NCBI RefSeq assembly: GCF_002362315.1
Contig: NZ_MTZV01000002.1
Location: forward strand, 1 to 64,000
Reading direction: 5' to 3'
DNA from: Paraburkholderia acidicola
Lineage (GTDB): Bacteria; Pseudomonadota; Gammaproteobacteria; Burkholderiales; Burkholderiaceae
Length of the DNA stretch: 64,000 nucleotides
Position numbers and translations under genes: made by a program. The notes beneath the pieces were generated by a model that was not told the DNA's origin, searched no databases, and worked only from the letters and a program-made list of their open reading frames with translations. Positions 17,733-26,702 of this stretch are shown one piece after another. How positions within the stretch are numbered: the first letter of the stretch is position 1; every line of letters begins with the position of its first letter.

Positions 17733-19751
17733 TTACTGGCTCCATCTTGGAAACATATTCTGCATGCCAGCACCCTCGGTGTAGACCCGGTTCTGCATGT
17801 CGATCTGCTGCAGTTCCGCATCAGCGAGGACGACCTTGTACGTGCGTGCCGTATTGAAACCCGTGTAAAAGCGCCGGTAGCGCAGATAGCCTTCCGGTTC
17901 CCACGAACCCGGCAGCAGCTTCTGGCAACCCACCACCCACAACTTGAACTGGTGGTCGAATGGCCGGAACCCGGCGTATGAATCGTGAGCGTAAGTTGCG
18001 AACAGGTTCGCTTCAGCGGCCGACACCGCTGGATAGCTCTTCAGGCGCTGCAGCACATCGCCCGATTCCGGCGCGAGCTTGCGTAATTTCGCCATCGTGG
18101 ACTCGGGAAGCGGATACGGATCCGGCGTCACGGGGCCCAACAGGGGATTGGCCATCTGCTTCAAGGCGTAAAGAAATCTCCTGCCAACCTCATAGTTGAT
18201 AGATACGGCTCGCTCAAGTATTCCCGTCTCGAGCGCAGCGATATCGTCCAGCAGTGTCTGGTTGGCACCGGACAGATCGGCCAGATCCTGATTGTTCGCC
18301 CGGCTCTTCCACGGCAGTCCCGTATAGGCAGCATGGACCTGGTATCGCCACGCAAGGTAGACGATCAGCCAGTCCGCTGGCTGGCGCGCGCTGGGGGAAC
18401 AGGCGGCGTGGAAGCGGACGTAGGCCTCGCGTAGAGCATCGTCGACCTGGAATGGGTTGTACGTGCCGTCGTCAGCGTCGGCCCTCTGTGCCTGTCGGGT
18501 ACTCAGCGGCACTTTGGCCGCCTGCGCGGCCTTGAGCATGTATTCCAGCGGTATCTGCGACAGCTTCTCGCTGCTGAGCAGGTTCTTTGACGATGTAGTC
18601 GGCAGGAGGCCGCGCCCCTGTTCGTTCACACCATAGCCGCCGCCCACATCCGAGTGCATGCCGGGAAACGCGTATTCGTGACAGTTGTCAGGCAGACCGT
18701 TGTGTACCAGCACCCGCTCCAGCGGAAACGATGGACGGTTCTCGTGCATCGCGACGAAATGCACACAGTTTTTTACCCGCGCGGGGATACGGAGGTATTG
18801 TTCGTTGCCCCAGGCCATATGACCGTTCGTGAGGTTATACGTCATGTTGGGATTGTTCGGTACACCTACCGACGCCACCGAGTCGAATATACCGAGAAAG
18901 CGGATCGTCGCTCTTACGCCGCACAGCGTGTCGCCCTCAAACAGTTCGTTCAACCAGTTGCAAAATACCCGGGCCTGCGCTGCGCCACGCGAGAAGCCGA
19001 ACGCGTCGATGAATATCTCGACCAGTTTGGATTTTGATTTTGGTTCAGAGTTGGGTTCGCATTTGGCCGGCGCGCTGATGACCTGCGCTATCCGTTTCAC
19101 CTCGCGCCTGTAGAAGGCCTGGGCGTGCCCACGGTCGCCGGTCACAGGGTTCATCAGCAGGCCGCCAGTCGCCCTCATGCCCACGCTGTCCAGCGCCGAT
19201 TCGTCCGCCGTGCCGCCAAGGGCGCTTAACGTGCCCGTACTGTCGTCGCGGGTACGGATGCTATTACGGCAGAGTGCCACTATGGCGTCTTTCTTGTAAG
19301 CTCCTCGGCCAATTGGCGACGCACTCTTGTGGATGGAGTCGAGCACCGACAGCAGACCGAAATTGATCCGCCCGTCGCCACCGCCACCGAATGCCATACC
19401 GGTCAAGGCAGGTAGATCCTCGCCAATGGACTTGAAGGGCGTGCCCACACCGTTAACGTAGATACGAAAGTAGCTGCCACGGGGAGTAGCAGCGGGATAG
19501 GCAGCAAACAGCCGGGCAACGTTACTTTCCTTCCGGCGCTCTAACTGCGTCCCACCAGCAGCGACGTGGCATTTATCCCCATCGTCCCACTCGTAGTTGT
19601 TGCCTGTGCCGTCGAAAAACAGTCCGATGTGCGCTGCGATTTCGCAATGCTCGGTGCGCAGAATCATCGAGGGCAGTACCGGCACGATACCCGGCGTAGG
19701 GCCGAGCGGATGGATCGCGACGGGAATTTCCTGTTCAGGTCGTGTTGTCAT
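17733..19751 (-). CDS. T6SS phospholipase effector, Tle1-like (DUF2235)
   Basis: The 672-residue protein has the DUF2235 alpha/beta-hydrolase motifs in order: LFFDGTGNN near residue 45, the nucleophile motif GFSRGAAQAR near 250, the acid-containing LGIFDSVASVG near 285 and the late histidine motif FPGMHSDVGGGY near 365. Tle1 enzymes are antibacterial phospholipases carried on VgrG. The start at 19751 (MTTRPEQE) is chosen because it overlaps the immunity gene stop as ATGA; an upstream in-frame start at 19817 would lie within that gene. The gene order vgrG, DUF4123 adaptor, immunity, effector is the standard lipase module. Confidence 0.9.
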   Translation of the reverse strand: MTTRPEQEIPVAIHPLGPTPGIVPVLPSMILRTEHCEIAAHIGLFFDGTGNNYEWDDGDKCHVAAGGTQLERRKESNVARLFAAYPAATPRGSYFRIYVNGVGTPFKSIGEDLPALTGMAFGGGGDGRINFGLLSVLDSIHKSASPIGRGAYKKDAIVALCRNSIRTRDDSTGTLSALGGTADESALDSVGMRATGGLLMNPVTGDRGHAQAFYRREVKRIAQVISAPAKCEPNSEPKSKSKLVEIFIDAFGFSRGAAQARVFCNWLNELFEGDTLCGVRATIRFLGIFDSVASVGVPNNPNMTYNLTNGHMAWGNEQYLRIPARVKNCVHFVAMHENRPSFPLERVLVHNGLPDNCHEYAFPGMHSDVGGGYGVNEQGRGLLPTTSSKNLLSSEKLSQIPLEYMLKAAQAAKVPLSTRQAQRADADDGTYNPFQVDDALREAYVRFHAACSPSARQPADWLIVYLAWRYQVHAAYTGLPWKSRANNQDLADLSGANQTLLDDIAALETGILERAVSINYEVGRRFLYALKQMANPLLGPVTPDPYPLPESTMAKLRKLAPESGDVLQRLKSYPAVSAAEANLFATYAHDSYAGFRPFDHQFKLWVVGCQKLLPGSWEPEGYLRYRRFYTGFNTARTYKVVLADAELQQIDMQNRVYTEGAGMQNMFPRWSQ

Positions 19752-20287
19752 GGCTGTTTCCTGTCCGGCGATTCCTGGTCGTAACGCTTGCAGGTTTGGA
19801 GGTCGTAGACATCCCACGGATACTTGTCCGGAATCGGATCTTTCACCTGGTGCGTTGAACCTGGCACGTTAGCTTGCGCTGCTCCGTCGATAGACGACAC
19901 CACCCGCACCTTGCCGTCGGCCATGAAATGTACCCAGAGCTGCTCTGGGTCGCCGTATTGCTCCACCGGCACCACAACCTCATAGTCGTTGCCCTTGCAG
20001 TCCCGCCAGTTCGTAACGTTCCAGCGCACCGTCACGTTCATATCCGGACGCCATTTACGCGGGAGCGTCACGCAGCACACGGTGCTACCACCCTGGCCGG
20101 CCTGGAAACCGTTGGTGCCGTCAACCGAGAACTCCTGCACACTCAGGTGATCGGCGAGATGATCGATGCCGGTCAAACCGACAGGTACCCCGTCATTGGT
20201 ATCGTCGTGCTGCTGGCAGGCGGCAAGCCCCATGCACAGCATCAAGAGCACGCCGGCACAGAAGCGCAATACGTTACGGGTTTTCAT
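19686..20287. repeat. Direct repeat unit A (immunity gene plus effector 5' end)
   Basis: This unit of about 602 bp matches 20353-20954 at an offset of 667 bp. It covers the first 22 codons of the effector and all of the DUF3304 gene. Similarity stops at the DUF3304 start codon on one side and at effector codon 22 on the other. The flanks show no transposase or terminal inverted repeats, so simple tandem duplication is the likely origin. Confidence 0.85.
19748..20287 (-). CDS. DUF3304 lipoprotein, probable effector immunity protein (copy A)
   Basis: The 179-residue protein has a lipoprotein signal with lipobox GLAAC (Cys24), placing it in the envelope where it could neutralise an incoming phospholipase. 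DUF3304 lipoproteins commonly sit beside DUF2235 effectors as Tli1-type immunity proteins. Its stop codon overlaps the effector start (ATGA), so immunity and toxin are translated together. Copy B upstream is about 90% identical. Differences include NDG versus QDR after the lipobox and a changed stretch near residue 145. Function is inferred from position and family. Confidence 0.85.
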   Translation of the reverse strand: MKTRNVLRFCAGVLLMLCMGLAACQQHDDTNDGVPVGLTGIDHLADHLSVQEFSVDGTNGFQAGQGGSTVCCVTLPRKWRPDMNVTVRWNVTNWRDCKGNDYEVVVPVEQYGDPEQLWVHFMADGKVRVVSSIDGAAQANVPGSTHQVKDPIPDKYPWDVYDLQTCKRYDQESPDRKQP

Positions 20288-20418
20288 GCTCGTTCCTTTT
20301 CACGCACGCCGACAATGCCCAGTGCGTGGGATAGCCGGGGAAAGTGCCTCGTGATACCCGGCGTAGGGCCGAGCGGATGGATCGCGACGGGAATTTCCTG
20401 TTCAGGTCGTGTTGTCAT
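20284..20418 (-). pseudogene. 5' remnant of the effector gene left by duplication (44 codons)
   Basis: The first 22 codons (MTTRPEQEIPVAIHPLGPTP, then GI) match the start of the Tle1-like effector. The frame then continues with 22 unrelated codons and stops at a TGA that overlaps the start of immunity copy A. It begins at an ATGA overlap with copy B. This is what a tandem duplication with a breakpoint inside the effector gene would leave. A functional peptide is unlikely, but translation through it could keep copy A coupled to copy B. Confidence 0.85.
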
Positions 20419-20954
20419 GGCTGTTTCCTGTCGGGCGATTCCTGGTCGTAACGCTTGCAGGTTTTGAGGTCATAGACGTCCCACGGATACTTGTCCGGAA
20501 TCGGATCTTTCACCGGGTGTTTGGAGCCCGGCGCATTGGCTTTCTCTGCTCCGTAAGCGGATGACACTACCCTCACCTTGCCGTCTGCCATGAAATGCAC
20601 CCAAAGCTGCTCTGGGTCGCCGTATTTTTCCACCGGCACCACAACCTCGTAGTCGTTGCCCTTGCAGTCCCGCCAGTTCGTAACGTTCCAGCCCACCGTC
20701 ACGTTCATGTCTGGACGCCACTTGCGCGGGAGCGTCACGCAGCACACGGTGCGACCACCCTGACCGGCCTGAAAACCGTCGGTGCCGTCAACCGAGAACG
20801 CTTGCACGCTCAGGTGATCGGCAAGATGATCGATACCGGTCAAACCGACGGGCACCCGGTCCTGGGTGTCATCGTGCTGCTGGCAGGCGGCGAGCCCCAT
20901 GCACAGCATCAGCAGCACACCGGCACAGAAACGGGACACGTTGCGGGTTTTCAT
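20353..20954. repeat. Direct repeat unit B (immunity gene plus effector 5' end)
   Basis: This is the second copy of the unit at 19686-20287. The 65 bp between the two units, which encode the non-matching half of the effector remnant, are unique. Confidence 0.85.
20415..20954 (-). CDS. DUF3304 lipoprotein, probable immunity protein (copy B)
   Basis: The 179-residue protein has the same lipobox (GLAAC, Cys24) and near-identical sequence to copy A, and is also intact. Its start overlaps the end of the DUF4123 gene by four bases. Either copy could protect against the resident effector. The scattered substitutions mean one copy may have drifted to recognise a different effector. Confidence 0.85.
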   Translation of the reverse strand: MKTRNVSRFCAGVLLMLCMGLAACQQHDDTQDRVPVGLTGIDHLADHLSVQAFSVDGTDGFQAGQGGRTVCCVTLPRKWRPDMNVTVGWNVTNWRDCKGNDYEVVVPVEKYGDPEQLWVHFMADGKVRVVSSAYGAEKANAPGSKHPVKDPIPDKYPWDVYDLKTCKRYDQESPDRKQP

Positions 20955-21817
20955 GTTCTTTTCTCTTCCCGAAACCCAGGTCCGCCCTTCGACTGCTCAC
21001 TTCCGTCCGTCACACCAAAGGTCACGATGCGGGTCAGGTCACCGTCGTTCTGCGACTCGCGCAGGGCGGCTTCGAATGCGGGGACGTCCTTGATTGCCCC
21101 GGCCGTCTGCCACATGGCAAGGTTCACTGCCGCGTGCAGCGGCCCCGGCTCGATGTTCAGGCTACGCAGCCAATGCCATGTATGCGTTGTCCACTCATGG
21201 CGCCGGGCCAGCGAGTGATCCTCAGCATCGGGCGATAGCAGTTGCTCAGTGCTCTCGAAAAGCTCGCCGATGCGGCCGGCCTCCAGCACCTGATGCCATT
21301 GCGCGGGCGCAAGGCGCAATGGCAGCCCCGGCAAATCTTGATCCGGCGATATCGCAGGCGGCGTTATCGCGGTCAGTTCTTCCCCGTGATCCGCGTACTC
21401 CCACAACGAGATCGGACCCAATACGGAAAGTTGCTGCTCTGGTTTCAATGTGGACCAGACCGCGGCAAACGCGCGCCCATCGCCATACCGGAAGTAATAG
21501 CGCTGCGCCTCTCCCGCCAACAGATAACGCAGATCGCGTAGATGCTGCTCAAGCGCTTCCGGCGATTGACCTCAGGTCAACCGGCTGCACGCGAACCGTT
21601 GCGAACCCCCACTGGCCGCCAGCGCCTGCGCGAGCTCGCCCTTGTCTACAGAAGCTGGCAGCAACAGAGGACCGGCAGCTCGCGCCTGCTCACCCAGGTC
21701 GTCGTACAGACCGATCGTCCACGGCTGTTCCAGCAACCAGGCGTGTTGCGGTGTCCCGTGCAACAGTGCGCCATCAAACAGGAAGAAGCATGCTTCGGAG
21801 CGGGTCGTCATGTTCAT
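20951..21817 (-). pseudogene. DUF4123 T6SS adaptor gene interrupted by an in-frame TGA
   Basis: The frame reads 81 codons from the ATG at 21817, meets TGA at 21574-21572, then continues in the same frame to the stop at 20951, for 288 codons including the internal stop. Both parts match one DUF4123 protein: FFLFDGALLHG and LLEQPWTIGLYDDLGEQAR before the stop, then EALEQHLRDLRYLL and YYFRYGDGRAFAAVW after it. DUF4123 (TEC/Tap-1) proteins load effectors onto VgrG. Its start overlaps the vgrG stop (ATGA). No frameshift is needed; one base change would restore the gene. A nonsense mutation, a sequencing error or readthrough are all possible. A re-start at TTG 21520 would give only the C-terminal 189 residues. 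Confidence 0.85.
21566..21580. repeat. Inverted repeat centred on the internal TGA of the DUF4123 gene
   Basis: On the minus strand the sequence is TTGACC-TGA-GGTCAA, a perfect 6-bp dyad whose 3-nt centre is the stop codon itself. Confidence 0.8.
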
Positions 21818-24159
21818 ACGCGTACGGCAGCGCCACCGGTACGGGCAGCCCGCAGGAAACAGGTAAGGCAGAAGTCACCCGGTTCGGGCAGCGACAGGAT
21901 AGTGTTGAGAGACGCGGGCCCCTGCTTCTGGATCGTAATGATCTTCAGGAACAGGTCACCGGGTCCACCCAGCGTAATGTTCCCTCCCTTCAGCTGGACG
22001 AATGCACCACCGCACTCCAGTGTGAGTTCCTTCTTCGCGCTGATCCGTACCGGGCCGTTGACGCTCGCCACCGTTAGATCCTTATCGGCCAGCAGCGACA
22101 TCGCATCGCCCTGCGCCTGAATCTCGACCGGACCCTTCGCCGCGAACAGTTTGATTCCCAGCTTCTGCGCGAACACCGACACCAGTTCGCCGGCTGCTAC
22201 CGTGAAGCGCTTCAACACGCTCACGTCTACGTTCCTGCCCGCCACCGCAGAGATATTGTCCTGCGCCGCTATCTGTACGTCCTGCCCCGACACAATGCCG
22301 ATCGACGCCGGTGCACTCGCCAGAATGCCGGGCTTCTTCAGGCCATCCAGTTCGTCCCTGAGCTGCTGCTGCGAATCGGTATCCGCAGGCACGGCCTTCG
22401 CACTGCGCGCCGAATCCGCCAGTGCTTTCGCCAGTTCCAGCGCACTTTCCAGCTGCGCGACGGCAGCCTGCATGTCTAGCTGCTTCCCGGTCGCGCCGGG
22501 CTGATCGTGCGCCGACAAATGCAATCCCCTGCCCGCTCGTAGCGCGCCGTGCCCCGACGTACGCAGCTCAAATCCTTCGCCACGCTGCTCTTTCTTCCCG
22601 TCCACCAGATACCCGAGATTCAACTGGCTCTTGCCCGAGTGTTCGGTCGACAGCTTGATGCTCTCCTGCCCTTCCCAGTCCTCCATGCGCAGCTTGTTGT
22701 TCGCCTGCGTGCGGATCACGTTGCGCGAGAGCCACCGGTCCTGATTCGTGATCAGGTCGACGGCCTGGCTGTGGTGATGGAACTGCGAGATGTAGGGCTT
22801 GTCCGGATCGCCGTCGCGGAACGCCAGCACCGCCTCGTCACCGTCGAGCGCCGGGAAGTGGAAACCTGTCTGCAATTTGCCCGCGAACGGTTTCGCCAGT
22901 CGCAGCGGCACACTCTCGCCGCCCGGATTCCACTCATCGAAATCGCAGTCGAAGCGGACCGTGTAATAGCCCTGCTGCGTCAGGTACGCGTACTTGTAGT
23001 CGCCCGGTGAGGTGACGCGCGCGGAGAGCGTGCCGCTGATCTTCGGCCATGTGCTGTCTTCGAGCTTCAGACGGAAGCGCCGGTCAGCGGGAATCGCCCG
23101 GTAGGTGTTGCGGTACGCCTCGTCACGCGCGCCTGTGTGCGTGACCTCGATCATGACCTGCCCGTTCGGCGCGTCGGGTAACACCTCGTCCATCTGCAGG
23201 ATGCGCCCCGGTCGCAGGTCGAGCGCATTGCTCTCGCCTTCGTACACGATCTGCGAGGCGATTGCTGCCTCGTGACGCAGCTGCGCTTCCCACTTCGCCC
23301 CGTCCTGGTCGAGGTGATCGGTGCCGTAGATATACGGCTCGCCATACGTCGTCGTGTCCCCGCTGGCCACATTGGCCTCAGCCCTGAAGCGCTCCCAGGC
23401 CTGGTCGGGGTTGTAGTCGGCGACGCGGAACGATGCCGGTACCGTATGCACATGGGTCTGCAACGCAGACACGGCTTCGACGCCCGACTCCATCCCCGCT
23501 GTTTCGCGATACCGCACCTTCAGTTCCGGCTGGTAGATGTAGTGATCGATGTCGTCGGCAAACACGACGACATCGCCATGCCTGCCTGGCACGATGTAGC
23601 TGTAGATCCCCTCCTGCTCCATCAGGACGTGAATGTACGGCCAGTCGGCAATCTGGTACTGGAAACGGAACCTGTGCTGGAGATACTGCCGGCGCAGCCT
23701 GAAGACGAACTGATGGCCCTTGAAACCGTGGCGGCGCAGGATCGCCTCGATGATCTGCGGTGCGCTCTGCTGCTGGTAAATGCGGTTCGTGCGCGTGAGG
23801 TTCAGGCGTGCGATATGCGCCTCGACGACAAAGCGGTAGCCGCTAAAGTCCTTCGTCGTCCTCGTCTTCGAGAAGCGGGTCACGCATCCGCAAAAAATGC
23901 GTGGTTCGCTGCAATCGGCTGGAGCGATCGTGAAGGTCGCATCTTTCCCGAGATAGTCGCTGCGGCTCAGGCTCTCCGGATGCACCAGTTCAATCGTGAT
24001 CCGGTAGGGCTCGCCCATGCGTTCAACCGCCTCGAACGACACAACCGACAGCGCCCTCGCATTCGCAGTGCCAGGTACATCGAGAAAATACGATTGCCGT
24101 CCCGTCAGCCACGTCAGATTATTCGCATACGTCGCGACTGTATCAAGCAGATCGGCCAT
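21814..24159 (-). CDS. vgrG: T6SS spike protein VgrG (TssI)
   Basis: The 781-residue protein has the gp27-like base (SVVSFEAVERMGEPYRITIE near residue 35; RHGFKGHQFVFRLR near 145), the gp5-like OB region (YYTVRFDCDFDEWNPGGES near 405) and a C-terminal DUF2345 region of repetitive short strands (ISAVAGRNVDVS through ITLGGPGDLF). No obvious enzyme domain is fused at the end. VgrG forms the spike tip and carries cargo. It is the first gene of the minus-strand T6SS block, divergent from tssB. Confidence 0.95.
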   Translation of the reverse strand: MADLLDTVATYANNLTWLTGRQSYFLDVPGTANARALSVVSFEAVERMGEPYRITIELVHPESLSRSDYLGKDATFTIAPADCSEPRIFCGCVTRFSKTRTTKDFSGYRFVVEAHIARLNLTRTNRIYQQQSAPQIIEAILRRHGFKGHQFVFRLRRQYLQHRFRFQYQIADWPYIHVLMEQEGIYSYIVPGRHGDVVVFADDIDHYIYQPELKVRYRETAGMESGVEAVSALQTHVHTVPASFRVADYNPDQAWERFRAEANVASGDTTTYGEPYIYGTDHLDQDGAKWEAQLRHEAAIASQIVYEGESNALDLRPGRILQMDEVLPDAPNGQVMIEVTHTGARDEAYRNTYRAIPADRRFRLKLEDSTWPKISGTLSARVTSPGDYKYAYLTQQGYYTVRFDCDFDEWNPGGESVPLRLAKPFAGKLQTGFHFPALDGDEAVLAFRDGDPDKPYISQFHHHSQAVDLITNQDRWLSRNVIRTQANNKLRMEDWEGQESIKLSTEHSGKSQLNLGYLVDGKKEQRGEGFELRTSGHGALRAGRGLHLSAHDQPGATGKQLDMQAAVAQLESALELAKALADSARSAKAVPADTDSQQQLRDELDGLKKPGILASAPASIGIVSGQDVQIAAQDNISAVAGRNVDVSVLKRFTVAAGELVSVFAQKLGIKLFAAKGPVEIQAQGDAMSLLADKDLTVASVNGPVRISAKKELTLECGGAFVQLKGGNITLGGPGDLFLKIITIQKQGPASLNTILSLPEPGDFCLTCFLRAARTGGAAVRV

Positions 24160-24483
24160 TGAATTTCCCCGTTCGTTGCGTCACTTCGAACATCACTGCG
24201 TCAATCATTCACGCTGCTATCAGCGAGAGTTTCGGCTGAGAAAGTAAACGCTTTTCGTGCTGCTGTGAAGTCGCGTTGCGTGTGTTTTTGAAAAAATTTA
24301 CGCCTACGCGGATTTTCACAAACGTTCACTTTTCCTCTGTTCCCAAAACACGCGGTCTCATGTTATTTATCTCCCCTCGATTCCAGAAAAATTTATTTCG
24401 TCATGCGTAACGTAATCTCATAAACGATTTATTTTTTTCCATTTAATCGTCAGGAATCTCAAATATAGAAAAGGAATTTCAGG
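24160..24483. promoter_or_regulatory. AT-rich divergent promoter region between vgrG and tssB
   Basis: These 324 bp hold no gene and must carry the promoters of both T6SS blocks. The part from about 24240 to 24480 is far richer in A and T than the surrounding genes, with tracts such as GAAAAAATTT, ATTTATTTTTTT and AAATATAGAAAAGGA. Such DNA is a typical target for H-NS-like silencers. I could not fix a convincing -35/-10 pair or a sigma-54 site by eye. tssB has an AGGA ribosome-binding site just before its ATG. Confidence 0.7.
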
Positions 24484-25005
24484 ATGAGCGAGAGCTTCCA
24501 GAATGAAGTGCCCAAGGCACGTATTAATCTGAAACTGGATCTGCACACGGGCGGGGCACAGAAGAAGGTCGAGCTACCGCTCAAGCTGCTGGTGATGGGC
24601 GACTACAGCAATGCTCGGGACACGCGCGCACTGGCGGAGCGCAGCAAGGTGGATGTCAACAAGAACAACTTCAACGCCGTGCTCGGAGAATTCCGGCCAA
24701 GGGCAAAGATCGCGGTCGAGAACACGATGGCGGGAGACGGTTCGGAGTTGCCGGTCGACCTCGAGTTCCAGTCGATGGACGATTTCAGGCCGGACGTGGT
24801 AGCGAGCAAGGTCCCTGAGCTGCGTGCCCTGATGGCCGCCCGCAATCTGCTGCGTGATCTGAAATCCAACCTGCTCGATAACGCGACGTTTCGCCGTGAA
24901 CTCGAAAAGATCCTCAAGGACCCGATGCTATCCGGGCGTCTGCGCACCGATCTGCAGAAGATCAGCGAATCGGCACCGCAGTCTGATGCGCACTCCAATC
25001 CGTAA
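24484..25005 (+). CDS. tssB: T6SS sheath small subunit TssB
   Basis: The 173-residue protein has the TssB/VipA pattern: PKARINLKLDLHTGGAQKKV near the N-terminus, LPLKLLVMGDYS, and DDFRPDVVASKVPEL. TssB and TssC form the contractile sheath. It opens the plus-strand block and is followed 26 bp later by tssC. Confidence 0.96.
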   Translation: MSESFQNEVPKARINLKLDLHTGGAQKKVELPLKLLVMGDYSNARDTRALAERSKVDVNKNNFNAVLGEFRPRAKIAVENTMAGDGSELPVDLEFQSMDDFRPDVVASKVPELRALMAARNLLRDLKSNLLDNATFRRELEKILKDPMLSGRLRTDLQKISESAPQSDAHSNP

Positions 25006-25031
25006 CCCCCAACTACCCAGGAGTTGGCACC

Positions 25032-26576
25032 ATGGCCAAGCACGAAACTCACCCTGAACCGGCGGCAGCAGATACGGTTGTTCTGGACGCACCGGCCAGG
25101 AGCGTCTATGAATCGCTCTGCGAAAAAATCAACCTGACGCCGGTTACAGCTACTCGCCCATTTGAATCCTTCCAGAGCGCGGACACGCTCTCGGAATCGT
25201 CATTGGACGAACGCCTCGCGCAGGGTATGAGCGTCTTCCTGAAGATGATCCAGAATGCTTCGCAGCAGGTCGATCGTCTGGACAAGAGTCTGCTTGATTT
25301 TCATATCGAGGATCTCGACCAGCAGATCAGCCAGCAGCTCGACGCGATCATGCACCACGAGACGTTCCAGCAGATTGAGTCGGCGTGGCGGGGATTGAAG
25401 TTCCTCGTTGATCGCACCGATTTTCGCAAGAACGTCAGGATCGAAGTACTCGACGTATCGAAGGAAGCGCTGCGGCAGGACTTCGAGGACACACCTGAAA
25501 TCATCCAGAGCGGCCTGTACCTGCACACCTACATCCAGGAATACGATACGCCAGGTGGTCAGCCGATCGGCTCTATCATCTCGAACTATGAATTCGACCG
25601 CAGCCCGCAGGACATCACCCTGCTGCGTAACATCTCGAAGGTGTCAGCTGCCGCTCACATGCCATTCATTGGCTCCGTGTCGCCGAAGTTCTTCGGCAAG
25701 GAATCGATGGAAGAAGTCGCCAGCATTCGCGACGTCGGCAATTACTTCGATCGCGCCGAGTACCTGAAGTGGAAGAGCTTTCGCGATTCTGACGACGCCC
25801 GATATATTGGCCTGACGATGCCGCGCTTCCTCGCGCGTCTGCCGTATGGTCCCGACACAACGCCGGTGCGTGCGTTCAATTACAGGGAGGGCGTCAAAGG
25901 TCCCGACCATACACGTTACCTGTGGGCCAATGCTTCGTTCGCGTTTGCCGCGAACATGGTTAGGAGCTTCATCAAGAACGGCTGGTGCGTGCAGATCCGT
26001 GGTCCTCAGGCCGGGGGACTCGTCGAAGATCTGCCGATCCACCTGTACGACCTCGGCACCGGCAACCAGGCAAAAATTCCGAGCGAAGTGCTGATCCCGG
26101 AAACGCGCGAGTTCGAATTCGCCAACCTCGGCTTCATTCCACTCTCGTACTACAAGAACCATGATTTCGCTTGTTTCTTCTCCGCGCATTCGGCACAAAA
26201 ACCCACCCTGTACGAGACGAAAGAAGCCACCGCGAACAGCCGGGTCAATGCGCGTCTGCCGTACATCTTCCTGCTGTCACGCATCGCGCACTACCTGAAG
26301 CTGATCCAGCGCGAGAACATCGGCACGACCAAGGACCGCCGTCTGCTCGAACTCGAACTGAACACGTGGGTCAAGTCGCTCGTCACCGAAATGACCGACC
26401 CGGGCGATGATCTCCAGGCTTCGCACCCGCTGCGTGACGCGAAGGTAATCGTCGAGGACATCGAGGACAACCCGGGGTTCTTCCGCATCAAGCTGTTTAT
26501 CGTGCCGCACTTCCAGGTCGAGGGGATGGACATCAACCTGTCGCTCGTCTCGCAGATGCCGAAGGCGAAGACCTGA
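25032..26576 (+). CDS. tssC: T6SS sheath large subunit TssC
   Basis: The 514-residue protein shows the TssC/VipB motifs: LDFHIEDLDQQISQQLDAIM, ESAWRGLKFLV, FNYREGVKGPDHTRYLWANA and the C-terminal GFFRIKLFIVPHFQVEGMDI. It forms the outer sheath layer with TssB. Length is normal for the family and the gene looks intact. Confidence 0.97.
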   Translation: MAKHETHPEPAAADTVVLDAPARSVYESLCEKINLTPVTATRPFESFQSADTLSESSLDERLAQGMSVFLKMIQNASQQVDRLDKSLLDFHIEDLDQQISQQLDAIMHHETFQQIESAWRGLKFLVDRTDFRKNVRIEVLDVSKEALRQDFEDTPEIIQSGLYLHTYIQEYDTPGGQPIGSIISNYEFDRSPQDITLLRNISKVSAAAHMPFIGSVSPKFFGKESMEEVASIRDVGNYFDRAEYLKWKSFRDSDDARYIGLTMPRFLARLPYGPDTTPVRAFNYREGVKGPDHTRYLWANASFAFAANMVRSFIKNGWCVQIRGPQAGGLVEDLPIHLYDLGTGNQAKIPSEVLIPETREFEFANLGFIPLSYYKNHDFACFFSAHSAQKPTLYETKEATANSRVNARLPYIFLLSRIAHYLKLIQRENIGTTKDRRLLELELNTWVKSLVTEMTDPGDDLQASHPLRDAKVIVEDIEDNPGFFRIKLFIVPHFQVEGMDINLSLVSQMPKAKT

Positions 26577-26702
26577 GCAGCTTGCGTTGTCTGTAGGTAC
26601 GGTAGTTCTGCCGCGCGATGATCTTCGAGGCTTCGCGTGGCTCGCATTCCATGCGGTGTCGATGAAGTCTTTTACGTCGCTCCGTGCATAAACCCGATCA
26701 CG

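Noticed and set aside
17752..19817. Effector start at 19817
   Set aside because: The extra 22 residues are encoded inside the immunity gene; the duplicated remnant and ATGA overlap support the start at 19751.
20951..21520. Separate 189-residue gene starting at TTG 21520
   Set aside because: It is the downstream part of the DUF4123 gene in the same frame as 21572-21817, with conserved family residues between the stop and this TTG, so it was treated as one interrupted gene.
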